From Anniella stebbinsi (Eukaryota > Chordata > Lepidosauria > Squamata > Anniellidae): a stretch of DNA of 64,000 bases. The notes under the pieces are model-generated. The model ran no database searches. It saw only the letters and a list, made by a program, of their open reading frames with translations, and was not told where the DNA came from. This document shows positions 11,620 to 22,589 of this stretch, in pieces. The stretch lies in contig JARDYH010000001.1 in assembly GCA_029215795.1 (NCBI GenBank), positions 295,436,654-295,500,653 on the forward strand, in the 5' to 3' direction. How positions within the stretch are numbered: position 1 is the first letter of the stretch; every line of letters begins with the position of its first letter. Position numbers and translations under genes: made by a program.

Positions 11620-11953
11620 AACAATAAAGTAAGAAGGTCTCATGGGTAGGGGAGCACCGGGGGGGGGGGGTTGTGGAGGGTTGTATATGTATTGTGTTTA
11701 TTTTATGTACTATATGTTGAAAATTAATGAAATTATTATATAAAAAACAACAACAGTTAAAGCTGCAGAAGCCCTGCCCGCTTTTGTATCTGGTCACTCT
11801 AATATAGCTCCTGCAGCTTTAACCGTTGTGATGAAGATGGAATTTCATCAGGAGCTACATGCATACAAATGACACCTGCTGAAATTCCCTCTTCATCACA
11901 ACTGTTAAAGATACAGGAGCCCTGTCCTCCTTTTCATATGGTCAGCCTAGATT

Positions 11954-12358
11954 TCTCTATACTAATAAAAGAGGATTTGCACCAAGACCATGAAACCAAG
12001 ACCCCTGAAACTTGGCATGGACACTAAAGGGACACCAGCGGTGTGCACCTTGGAGTTACTTTGCTTTTCAAACACATTAATTAATGTTAGTTAAGTTAAA
12101 TGTGCCTGTGTTTGAAGACTGCAGTACCACCATCAGTCACTAGGTGGCAGATTTCCCTAACCAAAGGATAGCACTTCAGTCCATACAATTTGAAATCAGG
12201 AGAGACTAGGCCAAAGGGCAGTTATGCACCTGCCCACTACTGAGCAGGAGTGGTCAGACCCCTCCTTCAGGGCACTATAAGGGTGCGCTGTGGCAAGGGC
12301 TGTACATAGGTGTGCCAGTGGGCATGGTTTCATTCAGATGGGCCAGGCACAATGCTAG
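11954..12358 (+). mobile_element. Helitron-like element (candidate)
   Basis: Begins TCTCTATACTAATAAAAGAG, resembling vertebrate Helitron 5' ends (TC plus CTATAxTAATAAAAG), and ends CTAG followed by T, preceded by a potential stem (TGTGCC at about 12311, GGCACA at about 12345). There are no TIRs and no target duplication, as expected of Helitrons. The base before the 5' TC is T rather than the expected A, which weakens the call. The neighbouring hAT's 8-bp target duplication overlaps its first four bases. Confidence 0.45.
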
Positions 12359-12860
12359 TTTGCTAGTTAGTCATATGGCGCCATCAATAGGCATAGGACT
12401 TTAGAGAAAACGTACGCAAAAAGAAAAGTCAAGTCTGTGTTCCAAGAAGATTAGATCCCTAAATATTAACGTTACGGTAGAAAAGAAAAGCACAACTGTT
12501 TAGGGCAAGGCACCACAAGGCAGCCGGAGATTTGAGAGGTGGAAGTGGCAAGGTTAACAAAGGATGAATGTGAGCAAAGCAGTTTGACTGCTTTAACTGA
12601 TTTCAGTTGGGGGTGAAGGCTAAGCAAAATGTTTCATGGAAAAAACTGGAAGTGTGACAGGGTGATCTGGATGGAGAGAAAGAGGTGGCATGAGGTAGAT
12701 GTTCTGGAAGTGAGTTCCAAGGATAAGGAGCAACAAAAGAAAATGGGCAGAATAATTTGCAGGGACAGGAGGCTTTAGGGGTTGCTATATTTGCAAAGTT
12801 CTTGGATTTTGCTGACACAAGCTTCACCTGACAGTGCCACTGACCTCTTCTGTTTCATTT
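12359..12860. other. Unassigned sequence
   Basis: No gene or repeat recognised. Confidence 0.25.
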
Positions 12861-13006
12861 AATGCAGGGATGGGAATCTGTGGCCTATGGGAAGATGCAG
12901 CCAGTAGAGGTTCCCCATCAAGCCTGGGAGTTTCTTCCACAGGCCCCATCCCTTCTCCTTCCAATTCTATGCAGGAAATCCTATCTTATCTCTGATCTTT
13001 GGAGAC

Positions 13007-13040
<34 letters not shown>

Positions 13041-13412
13041 TTATTTCTTACCCACCTCTCCATTTGGATCGAGGCGGGAAACAACACTATGATAAAATAC
13101 ATAAAACTGATTAAAACATGACACACATTTTTTAAACTATATTAAAACATCCTAAAACATCCTAAAAACATTCTAAAATTCCACTGGATATGCCCGCCGG
13201 AAGAGAACAGTCTTTATGGCTTTCTTAAATTCTAAAAGACTGTTAAGTTGACGAGTCTCCTCCGGCAGGTCATTCCACAGTCTGGGAGCAGCAGAAGAGA
13301 AGGTCCCCTGGGTAACGGTTGTCAGCCTAGTCTTGGCCGACTGTAGTAAGTTCTTCCCAGAGGACCTAAGCATGTGGGGCGGATTGTATGGGAGAAGGCG
13401 ATCCCGCAGGTT
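13007..13412 (-). mobile_element. L2-clade LINE 3' fragment (family A)
   Basis: Reverse complement encodes the extreme C-terminus of L2-type ORF2: MLRSSGKNLLQSAKTRLTTV, FSSAAPRLWNDLPEETRQL and FKKAIKTVLFRRAY. A short 3' UTR with CCTCGATCC and an (AAT)n tail at 13007-13041 follows. 5'-truncated at about 13412. Confidence 0.85.
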
Positions 13413-13541
13413 CCCAAGAAAGACTACCTGTCTTCAGCACACAGTACAGGGAAATGCTACTCTTAGCTCTGATCAGTGATCAGAGATAGCAGAAATTCAA
13501 AGGAATTTCAAGTTTAAATACCCTTCTGGGCAATTAAGGTT

Positions 13542-13543
<2 letters not shown>
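13413..13543. other. Spacer between two L2 copies
   Basis: About 130 bp of unrelated sequence separate two same-strand L2 fragments of one family, showing they are independent insertions rather than one split copy. Confidence 0.5.
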
Positions 13544-13585
<42 letters not shown>

Positions 13586-14940
13586 TTATTTATTACCCGC
13601 CTCTCCCTCCGGATCGAGGCTGGGAACAACATCAGTAAAAACAATATAAAATACATATAAAATACATAAAACTGATTAAAACCCTATAAAGTTAATACAT
13701 TATTAAAATCAACAAAGCCTTAAAATTCGCCTGGGTAGGCCTGCCGGAAGAGATCAGTCTTTATCGCTCTCTTAAATTCTAGAAGACTGGTAAATTGGTG
13801 GATCTCTTCCGGCAGGTTGTCCACAGTCTGGGAGTGGCAGAAGAGAAGGTCTTCTGGGTAACAGTTGTCAGCCTAGTCTTGGCAGACTGTAATAAGTTCT
13901 TCCCAGAGGACCTGAGCATGCGGAGCGGATTGTATGGGAGAAGGTGATCCCGCAGGTAACCTGGACCCAAACCATGTAGGGTTTTAAAGGTAATGACCAA
14001 CACTTTGTACTTCGCCTGGAAACTAATTGGCAGCCAGTGGAGCAATTTTAAAGCTGGTGTAATAGGTCACCTCTAGGTGTACCGGTGACCAACCTGGCTG
14101 CCATATTTTGAATTAGTTGAAGTTTCTGGACTAGGCACAGAGGTAGCCCTATGTACAGCGCATTGCAGCAGTCGAGCCTCAGAGTTACCAGCACATGCAC
14201 TAACGGTTTTAGGTCTTCCAACTCTAAGAAGGAGCACAGCTGGCATATTAGCCAAAGCTGATAGTAGGCACTCCTGGCCATCGCATCTATCTGAGCTGTC
14301 ATTTGGAGCGACGGATCAAAGAGCACCCCCAAGCTGCAAACACAGCCTTTCGGGGGAGTGTAACCCCATCCAGAACTGGTTGACACACCTCCAAATCCAG
14401 GTTGTGGCCCTTGACAGTAAGCACCTCCGTCTTGTCTGGATTCAGCTTCAGTTTGTTTTTCCTCATCCAGCCCACTACCGCCTTCAGGCATTCATTCATA
14501 CTATCCTTAGCTGACACTGTTGTCAAAGGCATAGAGAAATATATTTGTGTGTCATCAGCGTACTGATAGCACCCCGCCCCGTGCCTCCGGATGATCTCTC
14601 CCAGCGGTTTCATGTAGATGTTAAATAGCATTGGGGATAGGATGGCGCCTTGAAGTATGCCACACAACAGCTCCTTCTTTGAGGAGCAACTATCCCCAAG
14701 CATCACCATCTGGAACCTGCTCGAGAGGTAGGACCGGAACCACTGAAGCACAGTGCCCCCAATTCCCAATCCCCCCAGGCATTCCAGAAGGATGGGTCTA
14801 GAAAATCTTTATCATCCAAGACTGCTTGGAGTTGAAGAGCAACTGCCCTCTCGATCACCTTGCTCAAGAACGGAAGATTTGATACGGGTCTATAGTTATT
14901 GAGATCCAGGGGTCCAGGCTTGAGTTGTACTATGCATGGT
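13544..14940 (-). mobile_element. L2-clade LINE with partial reverse transcriptase (family A)
   Basis: Reverse-complement reading gives NNYRPVSNLPFLSKVIERAV (RT block 2), then after an internal deletion GTVLQWFRSYLSSRFQMV, LQGAILSPMLFNIYMKPL, the catalytic YADD (14551-14562), NKLKLNPDKTEVL, and LVTLRLDCCNALYIGLPLC followed by LQLIQNMAARLVTG. The HLDYCNALYxGLP-xxLQxxQNxAARL signature is characteristic of the L2/CR1 superfamily. Frameshifts near 14048 and 14299 and the deletion near 14770-14800 make it inactive. The 3' end carries a long (AAT)n tail at 13544-13585. Confidence 0.88.
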
Positions 14941-15249
14941 TGAAAACTGTTGCTCAGGGGCTTACTGCTGAACAGACATGCTTGGAGTTGGGCTGTGTTT
15001 TTCATGCCTGAAAGCTATTGCACTGGGACTATCTCCTACGTAGACATATACAGAACTGAGCTGTGTTTTGTATGTTTGATGGGAAAATGTCCAACTTGGT
15101 AAGAATTCCATCTGGTCCCATCCACTTTGCCTTGGCCCCTCTTACTCTGTCCTTGGATCCAGCCCCTGAGCTGGAATGCTGCCTTCAAGTCCCTTCTCAA
15201 ATTGGAATGTGGCCTCTGGGCAGAAAAAGATTTGCCACCCCTTATGTCA

Positions 15250-16685
15250 TAAAATCTCAGGCTGACTCAAAGCCAAATTAAATAAAGTACTTTAAGACAG
15301 TTGCCATAGGTTGCCACAGACTCTGCTCATAACAAAGTATAACCCAATGCATGTTTCTGTGCTGGCATTTCCTTTCAAGTGAAAGAAGCCCTTAAAGAAT
15401 GGGCTCTGTTCACAAGAGCTGCAGTAGTGAGTAGTCTAGAACAGGGGTGGAGCAGATTGCAGATGTCTGGATGACTTTCAGTAGATGGACAAGAGTTACT
15501 GCCGCCCTAGTGTTTAACAATGGCAACAACAAAATGACTTTTCCCACCTTATTAGGCTTGTAAAATTAAAAGAACTTGGGGTAACCAGGAGGAGTGGACT
15601 TTTATGTGTGAATCAACTGCGAGCTCAGTTTACTTCTGGTATGAACAACACATTCCTAGGCTCAAAGGCACCCTGTCCATGGCGTGGGCATGGCATGAGC
15701 TGGGGAATCTTGAGATTCTAGTAAAAAACAAAACAGATCCAACAAATCTGAACTCTGTCCAGCCTTGGTTTAAAAACCCAAAGCATTCGACTAGTCTGTC
15801 TTATAGGATCTATTGTGTGAAAGAGTGAGTTCCCCTTCCTTTAATGTACCATATTCCGGAAGTGACACAATTCACATAAAGAGCACAAGCCTGCAGAAAA
15901 GAGCCCTTTAAAGTCAGAACCATTTTAATTGGGGAAGTTTAATTATGCTGCTGTACTCTAGGATAAACTGACTACCCTGAAGAGTAAATCTGAAAAGCTA
16001 CAGGGGCTCCATTGTGGTTGGGGCAAGCTAGAAAATGTCTATAAAAGGCGCACTGTATCTTGACAAGACTAGACTACATTTGTTTTGTATTTTAAATTCC
16101 CCTAATTTTTGCATGTCTTTGAATTAATTATTCTTTCTTAGACATCAAAGAAAAATGAAGGACATTTTTACTTTTAACAGTTTGTACTATAATAATTATC
16201 CTATTGCTCCAATGACAGGGTTGCACACTTCTTAGGTTTTTGAGATTACAAAAGGAAATGCAGCTAATTATAGTCTGAAAGAAATTACAGTTCTGGTTCT
16301 TTATTTTGTTGGTCTCATTTACTCATACACAACCCAATCCATCTGTGGGAAGTTACCTAAAACTAATACTTGGGAGTCCATCTGGAAGGTCCACTGTCTT
16401 GCCCATCTATCTTGCTCTTGTCCGCTATCTTGCCCAAGGGCTGTAATGATGCTGGTGGGTTTTGCTTCTTGATCCGATCCAATTACCAGAAAGTATTGAG
16501 CTGTTGTAAAGAGATGCCATATAGGAACTCCGGTTTTAGAGCCTAGTTACAAATTACCTCCTAGGTTCAGTCCATATCTAGTTTCAACATTGTGTTTCCA
16601 ATATGGTCAGATTCTGTCTTTTCATCTCTTAAACTGTCAACAATTGTAGAGCACTCATTCTGTGAACCTCAATCATCTAACACTG
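15250..16685. other. Mostly unique sequence
   Basis: No gene recognised. A short piece at 15440-15500 (CAGGGGTGGAGCAGATTGCA) resembles a common dispersed repeat end. Confidence 0.3.
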
Positions 16686-16687
16686 CA

Positions 16688-16776
16688 ATTCTACATATAT
16701 GTTTACTCAAAAGTAGGTTCCATCTGTGTTCACTTGGACTTTCTTCCGGGTAGGTGTGCATAGGATTGCAACCTTG
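16688..16776. repeat. Short foldback repeat (GCAATCCTATG family), copy 1
   Basis: An ACTGCAATTCTACATATATG left arm and a GTGTGCATAGGATTGCAACC right arm flank a TTTACTCAAAAGTAGGTTCC-like centre. The unit is nearly palindromic and recurs at 20853, 32115, 35540, 40815 and 49062. Confidence 0.6.
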
Positions 16777-16959
16777 TACTGGATTCAATAGACATCACTG
16801 AAATAGCACATATGGTTGCAATCCTATGTAAAATAACAGTACTCTGAACTTCATGCCATTTTCTTGTATGCCAAATAACTTCTTTCCTTTTATCAAGTGC
16901 TATAGATGGGCAACTTCAATGGCCCAGCTCCTTCTTCTGATGGTTCTTTATCTTTCAAG

Positions 16960-17078
16960 TGGACTTTGATTTGACTTCAAATAGAGGACTCCTTTGAAAT
17001 AGAGGACAGTCATCTGGCAGTCCTTCAAACAATAGGCTGTCCTCTGAGAAAGAGGACAAATGGCCACCTAACTTTCTT
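16960..17078. mobile_element. Fragment of AGAGGACA hAT-like family
   Basis: Inverted pieces TAGAGGACAG and CTGTCCTCTG plus a terminal GGACAAATGGCCACCTAA match the right part of the element at 33135-33603. Left end missing. Confidence 0.45.
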
Positions 17079-17644
17079 CTACCCTGGTCAGTAGTGGTTG
17101 CTTGCAATACTATGTAACTCTGAATCAGTGGGACACTTCAGTGGTTTTATTGATGAACATTTGCTGAATAGTGGCCTTTGGATGGCTCTCCCACCCCAAA
17201 TTGAAAGACCTACCAGACACAAGGGAACAACTTTGAAGATTGTGTTGAGGATAGCCGCAGAACTGCTCTACCTTCTAAGGGGTTGGAATTTAATGAGGGT
17301 GTTGGCTTTTCCCTATTTGTAGGAAGGACAGTCCAAGTCAGTTCCAAATCCTTTACTAGGAGAGACTCTGTGTGGGCCTGTTCCATTTCTGCATATTGTT
17401 AAAGCCTGGATTGTGTCATTACTTACTAATCCCTTGTTCTTCCTCCCAAATGTTGTTGTCTCTATATCTTCTGCCACTGCTTATCTGTGCCATTTGATTA
17501 AAAGAACATGAATGTCGAGTTTATTTTAATTTTGCTTTTGGAATTCCAACTGCTGCCCTCCCGCAGAATATGTCTCCAGCAAACAACCAAACAAGAACGT
17601 GGTGATTTCCCAGCCACAAGGCTGTCTTCTAGAAGCAAGGGTTG
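17079..17644. other. Unassigned sequence
   Basis: No gene or repeat recognised. Confidence 0.25.
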
Positions 17645-17945
17645 TCCTGCATTATTTATTTATTTGACTCGTACATCACCTTCCTATCAAAAATGTGACC
17701 AAGGGGGCTTACAATCACTTACAAAACTTGGTAAAAACAATAAAACAAGCACAATTAAAAACCATGAAAAACATACCCGAAACAAGTAAAAACACAATAA
17801 CAGAGTAAAAGCAACCGCCAGTCAAAGAGACCCACTTACATACCAAAGGTCCGCTTGAATAAAGTGAACTTTGCCTGCTGGTTGAAGGACAGCAGAAATG
17901 GAGTTCCACAACCAGGGAGCATCCTCGAAAAGGCCCTGTTTCATA
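17645..17945 (-). mobile_element. LINE 3' end (CR1/L2 group), antisense
   Basis: Starts with (ATTT)n on the plus strand, then a CACCTTCCTATCAAAAATGT block and A-rich spacer, and ends with GGAGTTCCACAACCAGGGAG. The latter decodes in antisense to an LWNS-like end of a LINE ORF. No RT core is present. Confidence 0.5.
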
Positions 17946-19105
17946 TCTCCACTACATGCAGAGGTTGGGCGATTGTTACAGATGACTAGTATTTGCCATC
18001 ACACTTGAAGCTCGTTTGGAAGTCACTTTTATTTCAAGGAACAATTGTGCTTTCAGAATGATAAAATATTATGCATGCCATACTAGTACAGCTTTACTTA
18101 AAATTGCTCAGATTAGTAGGAGCAATCTTTATATATGTTTGTGGACAGGGATACAAAGAGAATAGATAGCAGGAAATAAGCAGGTCATCTATAAATTCTA
18201 CATCTCTTAAAGTAACTGCATGAACAGAAGTTTCTAAAGTAGAAGAGATTATATTGTTGGCTTTCCTAGCTAAGAATATCTGGGGTGGTTTTGAAATGAT
18301 TGTAAAGAGTACATAGTGAATGGAAGAACCATTCAGAAAGGCAATGGACATCTCATTAATTTAGGAGCTTACATATTTGGATTCAGTCAAGGCATTATTA
18401 TGTCGATTAGAAAGATGAATACTTCAAAACAACCAAACAGTGCACAATGCAAACCCGCATAAATATAACTTCTTCCGGACATGTCTATTTTACTGCAGTG
18501 GGAGGTGAAAGGACCAATCCAACATGCAAAGCTGCACCACTGAAATGTTATGGTATTGTGCGTGTGGTGTGTTTTTTTCCCCCCAGCACAAAAAACAAAG
18601 AGTATTCCAATCCTGTCTGGAGCCATCAGATCCCTCCATAGTATACACTGTAATAAGAAAAAGAGACATTTTTCATTGATCTTTTAGGAAACGTAACTTG
18701 TTTGAAGGAAAACTGACAGGTTTATGTTAGGAGGGAAAGAACTAAAGCCTTTTGAGGAAGCAGTGAGTGCAGACGACAGCTGGAATTTGTGCTAGCTGAC
18801 AATTTTCTCTGGTGCCTTTTCTCTCCTGCCCTCCTCCATCCATGTGTGAGAGAGTGCTGCTGCTGCTGCTATAGGAATGTGGACACACTGCTGCTTTATC
18901 AAATAGGTCATATGAATTTCAGCGGTAACGCATGATCTTCCTTTTCCCTTTGAGGAACAAAGCTGCTGCTTCCCGACATCTATTTTTAAGCTCTGTGCCT
19001 GATTACACCATTACTTCCCCTACAGTGATGTGAGACATTTCATCAGCGGATTCTTTCAAAACACCCGATTCACGAAAAAAACGTGCACTCAGTCTTATGA
19101 ATGAG
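17946..19105. other. Unique sequence
   Basis: No gene or known repeat seen. A short (GCT)n occurs near 18858-18870. The region has normal composition. Confidence 0.3.
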
Positions 19106-19106
19106 G

Positions 19107-19107
19107 A

Positions 19108-19135
<28 letters not shown>
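19107..19135. repeat. (GT)n microsatellite
   Basis: About fourteen GT units followed by ATGGG and a G9 run. Confidence 0.95.
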
Positions 19136-19138
<3 letters not shown>

Positions 19139-19300
19139 GGGGGGGGGAACTAGCTGCATTCTAAAGAGGGATGAGAAGGGGAAGACATTTCCTATGGCTT
19201 GGAATTAATTTCATATACCTATGTGTCAGGTCTTAGGGAAAATGGCCAGAAATGCTGATATAGGAAACTGAGAAGGAGTGTCATTACGGTTTTTGGCATA

Positions 19301-19304
<4 letters not shown>

Positions 19305-19378
<74 letters not shown>
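19305..19378. repeat. Compound (GT)15(GA)22 microsatellite
   Basis: Uninterrupted GT array to 19334 followed without a break by GA to 19378. It forms a 74-bp purine-rich/alternating junction. Confidence 0.95.
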
Positions 19379-19379
<1 letters not shown>

Positions 19380-19381
<2 letters not shown>

Positions 19382-20024
19382 CTGTCAGCTGTAAATAATG
19401 GGATTAGACTGTGAAATGAAGGAAGCTATTGCCAGAAGCTCCAAGGAAAGTGTTTGGCTGTAATTAGTGTTCTGTAACTTGCTAGTCCTGATTCTTTTGT
19501 TGCTCAAGAAGGCCATTCTGAGTGTCCAAGTAAGCACCTGTTGCTACTGTTCTCCAGAAGCCCCTCCACACCACTTGCTCCATGAACCAAGAAAGAGCCC
19601 AGGAAAAGGCTCAGTTTGTACAATGTTTTTGTTTCGCTTTCATCTAACACCTAACTCGTCATGATAACTGTATTAGTTTCATGGATGTTCAGTGGGATTT
19701 GTATTTGTATTTGGCACGGGCACATCATATCTCCCAATTGACAAGTTTAAGAATGCAGGTTGAAAGGATCCAAAGTTCAGAGCAACACCGGTTGAAGCTG
19801 AAGGATGCATCTTAACTATCATTGAGCATGGCACTGCAAAGTAGATTGGATGGTGGTGTGGAAATTGTGCTTTGGAGGAACAATCAAATGACCTCATTTT
19901 CACAGAGCAAAGTCTGCTGCCAATAACTGTTCAACTTATATTCACTATGCACACATCAGTATTGAGTTTCATATACAGTGAAGTAAATAATATGTTTGGT
20001 TTTGGAAAAAAACAGTAATTGGGT
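19380..20024. other. Unassigned sequence
   Basis: No gene or repeat recognised. Confidence 0.25.
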
Positions 20025-20645
20025 ACTATTGGAGGTGACCTCAAAGGTCATCTAGTCCACCTGCTGCCACTGCAGGAAATACACTGCACAGCATCCCTAG
20101 TAAATGACCAACAAGCCAGTTTCTACTTAAACACTTCAAATAAAGGACAGCCCATCACTTTCTGAGGTGGTCTGTTTCACTGTCATAGAGCTTTTACCAT
20201 CAGGAAATTCTTCTTAACGTTTAGCTGAAAAACCTTTATTATTTATTTATTTATTTACAACCCATTGGTTCAAGTCCTGTTTTCATCAAAATTGCTCCAT
20301 CATCTCTGTGGCAGCCCTTCAGATATTTGAAGATGGCTACCATATCACCAATTAGTCATCTCTTTTCCAGGCTACATATAACCAGCTCCTTTAACCTTTT
20401 CTTACACAACCTTGGTCTCCAGGTCTTTCATCCTCTTAGTTGCCCTCTTTGGGCACAATCCAGATTGTTGATATCGTTCTTAAACTAGGACTCAATTCGC
20501 CTGGTGAGGTCTGACTAAAGCAGAACAGAGTGGCACCTTTACTTCTTGTTCTGGACACGATACCTTTGCTGATGCAGCCTAGAATTGCATTGGTCTGCTT
20601 AGCCGCCACATCATACACCTGACTCATGTTTACCTTGTTTACCTT
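20025..20645 (-). mobile_element. CR1 LINE, 3' portion, antisense
   Basis: The plus strand reads GGTGACCTCAAAGGTCATCT and later ACCTTGGTCTCCAGGTCTTT and GTTGCCCTCTTTGGGCAC, the reverse complement of the CR1 3' region. Antisense translation at the right includes AAKQTNAILGCISKGIVSR, matching the CR1 ORF2 C-terminus (AAKKANGILGCI-type). The 3' end of the element is at the left. A short (TTAT)n lies within at about 20238-20260. Inactive, 5'-truncated. Confidence 0.8.
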
Positions 20646-20649
20646 TACT

Positions 20650-20735
20650 GAAAGCCCCAGCCAGCATGGCCAATGGTTGGGAATCTTGGAAATTGTAGTC
20701 CAAAACATCTAGGGTGCACCAGATTGGGGAAATGC
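20650..20735. repeat. Dispersed repeat with TTGTAGTCCAAAACATCT motif
   Basis: CAGCCAGCATGGCCAATGG followed by ATTGTAGTCCAAAACATC and GATTGGGGAAATGCT. A related copy is at 60515-60615. Class not determined from the sequence. Confidence 0.45.
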
Positions 20736-20852
20736 TACAGTATATTATATATGAGAACCACGGCTACCTTTAAAATAAAATAAAATCCATGACTTGTTTG
20801 TGTCACCTTTCTTCTAGAATGTTTGCATTTCACCTGGCCCTACTAGTATGAC

Positions 20853-20940
20853 AGCACAATCCTATATATTTCTACTCAGAAGTAAGATCTATTAATTTAA
20901 ATGGGGTTTACTCCCAGGTGAGTGGATATAGAATTGCACC
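20853..20940. repeat. Short foldback repeat (GCAATCCTATG family), copy 2
   Basis: GCACAATCCTATAT, ACTCAGAAGTAAGATCTATT, GGTTTACTCCCAGGTGAG and AGAATTGCACC form a near-palindrome of about 88 bp. Confidence 0.6.
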
Positions 20941-20944
20941 CTAA

Positions 20945-21242
20945 TCTATTTGTAATTTTCTGTTACATGTCAAACCTCGACAGTTCTTCACTTTCTCTCC
21001 TGAATATAATAATTCAAGTGTAGGCAGGTACTTCTCTGATGCCTTCTTTTGTCTAAAACAGTAGTGCATATTTTATTTATAACTGTTCTGTGGCATTTTA
21101 GTATTTTAATTTTCTGTAATCCATTCAGAAAATATTTGTAATTGGGTGGATTAGAAATGTAATAAATAATTAAATATACATACATTACATACAGTTTCTC
21201 TGCAACATCCCTATACTTCATAAGTGCTCCTCCTGTACTTTT
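20945..21242. other. Unassigned AT-rich sequence
   Basis: No gene or repeat recognised. Confidence 0.25.
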
Positions 21243-21500
21243 AAAAGATGCATTTATTTATTCATTTATTTGCTATCCCACCTTTCAACTAAAAATACTG
21301 CTCAGGTGGCTAATAATAATAAAGTACAGTAAAAAATTTAAAGAAATTAAAACATAACTGTAACAATTAAAACACATCAATTAAAAAGAAATAAGGAATA
21401 CACAACACTCACTGATTAAAACCTAGTTCAGCAAACTTAAACACCTAAACATCTAAAATCCTGCCTGAAGAAAAACACTGCTGTTTAGGTTCTTAGAGCT
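21243..21500 (-). mobile_element. LINE 3' end (CR1/L2 group), antisense
   Basis: An (ATTT)n-type start, TATCCCACCTTTCAACTAAA and a long A-rich 3' UTR-like stretch ending in TCCTGCCTGAAGAAAAACAC. This is the layout of reversed L2/CR1 tails seen elsewhere in the window. Confidence 0.45.
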
Positions 21501-21835
21501 ATTTGAAATCATATGCAAATAAATGCAGATTTTATTCAATAATGCAAATTATATGCAGATTATTTTAAAAATAATCTGCTGCTGGATTCATTGGGTCAGC
21601 TTTCTAATTTAATGCAAAGTTTTTAATCTATTAATCCAACCAATTAATCACATAAAGATTGCTGCCACTGAAAACAAATTTTAGATCTTTAGCTTTCTTT
21701 GCCTGCTTTATAACTAGTGTTCCTTAACTTTCACCTGCTAGAATTTATGCTGTTTCTGGCCAATTAGAAAATATTTTCCCTTACATTTTTACCTTTTCTT
21801 TCCTCCCATTTTATCCACATGATAGGTTAGGTTGA

Positions 21836-22180
21836 GCGATAGGGCATCATCAGACGAGCGTTTTATCGCACGCTCGCTACTGCCCACTTATGGATGTTTG
21901 CGCATCTTTTAGACTTTGTCGTCTGCACACCTCCCACTCCTTCTGCTAGTTTTTTCCGTGACAAAATAGACCCCTTTTAATCCGACTTTTTTTTTAAAAA
22001 CGGATCTCCTGCTTTGTCCAGGAAAAGCGGCGTGATAAAAATTGCCCCTGAATGAGCCATGTGGCTTTTGTTTACTTCCTCTTTCCTCTCCAGGAAGGAA
22101 GAGGAAGTAATGGACAAAAGTGGGGCCAGAGAAGCAACGATAAGAAAAAGTGATTTTCCCCCATGTGATGAGACTTACAG
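21836..22180. mobile_element. DNA element, GAGGAAGTAATG-hairpin family, copy 1
   Basis: Left end GGGCATCATCAGACGAGCGT; internal hairpin TTTACTTCCTCTTTCCTCTC paired with GGAAGAGGAAGTAATGGAC; right end TTCCCCCATGTGATGAGAC. Two other copies (32510-32855 and 48710-49048) align along their whole length, including ACAAAATAGACCCC/GACAAAAAAGACCCC and GGCCACGTGCACGTTGTTTA-type blocks. The ends resemble those of the TCCATCACACC hAT family. No exact target duplication found. Confidence 0.55.
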
Positions 22181-22589
22181 TATTTCATGTTTAAGTGTGG
22201 TTGATAGATATTAACTCTCTGGCATACAGGGCTTCTATAAATACATAATGGCTATAATTTCCTAGCTGCTCAACCATGCCCATTTCCTAGCTGCTCAACC
22301 AGGCCCATAACTTGAACAGTTCCTGTTAAGGTTGTTGACTGCTCCTGCACTTTTAATGGAACCATGATCTGCAGACATCGCAGGTACTAGTGCTTATCTC
22401 CATTTTCATCATGTGACCCTGGTTCCTGTGCTCTATGCCAGCTAAAACAAGAATTGACTCTTTGCATTAGTTTCTGGAACCACCTCCTCCTCAAAAATCC
22501 TATGCACCATACTTTGTTAAAGCTCTTTCTTCTTCAATTAAAAGTGGCACAATTCAAAATATTGGCCAGTGGTGCAATTATAGCCGCTG
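22181..22589. other. Unassigned sequence with a short direct duplication
   Basis: At 22258-22310 the phrase TTTCCTAGCTGCTCAACCA occurs twice in tandem with a GCCCAT spacer. Nothing else recognised. Confidence 0.35.

Larger units (their letters stand above)
5320..11750 (+). mobile_element. L1-clade LINE, nearly full length, decayed
   Basis: Runs from a G-rich 5' start (GGGGCGGGACTTCCG) through a 5' UTR, ORF1, ORF2 and 3' UTR to a short A-rich tail (TATAAAAAACAA). An exact 15-bp target duplication CAACAGTTAAAGCTG flanks it (5305-5319 and 11751-11765). The gross length of 6.4 kb includes two later insertions (6160-6514 and about 8097-8636), leaving about 5.5 kb of L1. ORF2 carries many frameshifts, stops and a deletion after the FADD box, so the copy is inactive. 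A sister copy of the same family lies antisense at 61912-63917. Confidence 0.92.
5185..11949. mobile_element. hAT foldback element (CTTTAACAGTTGT family), split by L1
   Basis: Ends are TAGGCTGACTATATGAAAAG and, at the right, CTTTTCATATGGTCAGCCTA. They are flanked by an exact 8-bp target duplication GATTTCTC (5177-5184 and 11950-11957), the hAT hallmark. The element proper is only the outer pieces 5185-5319 and 11751-11949, about 330 bp in total, which form a hairpin (arms with TCTTTAACAG and AATTTCAGxxGGTGTCATTTGTATGCAT). Everything between is the nested L1. The 320-bp copy at 56077-56396 shows the uninterrupted structure. Confidence 0.9.
12864..15243. mobile_element. Possible older DNA element hosting two L2 insertions
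   Basis: CAGGGATGGGAATCTGTGGC near 12864 and, in reverse complement, AAGGGGTGGCAAATC near 15243 could be a pair of hAT-like ends (CAGGGRTGG). The sequences just inside both ends contain related GTGGCC/GGCCAC blocks. No matching 8-bp duplication was found, and the copies between are L2. Treat as a weak hypothesis. Confidence 0.25.
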
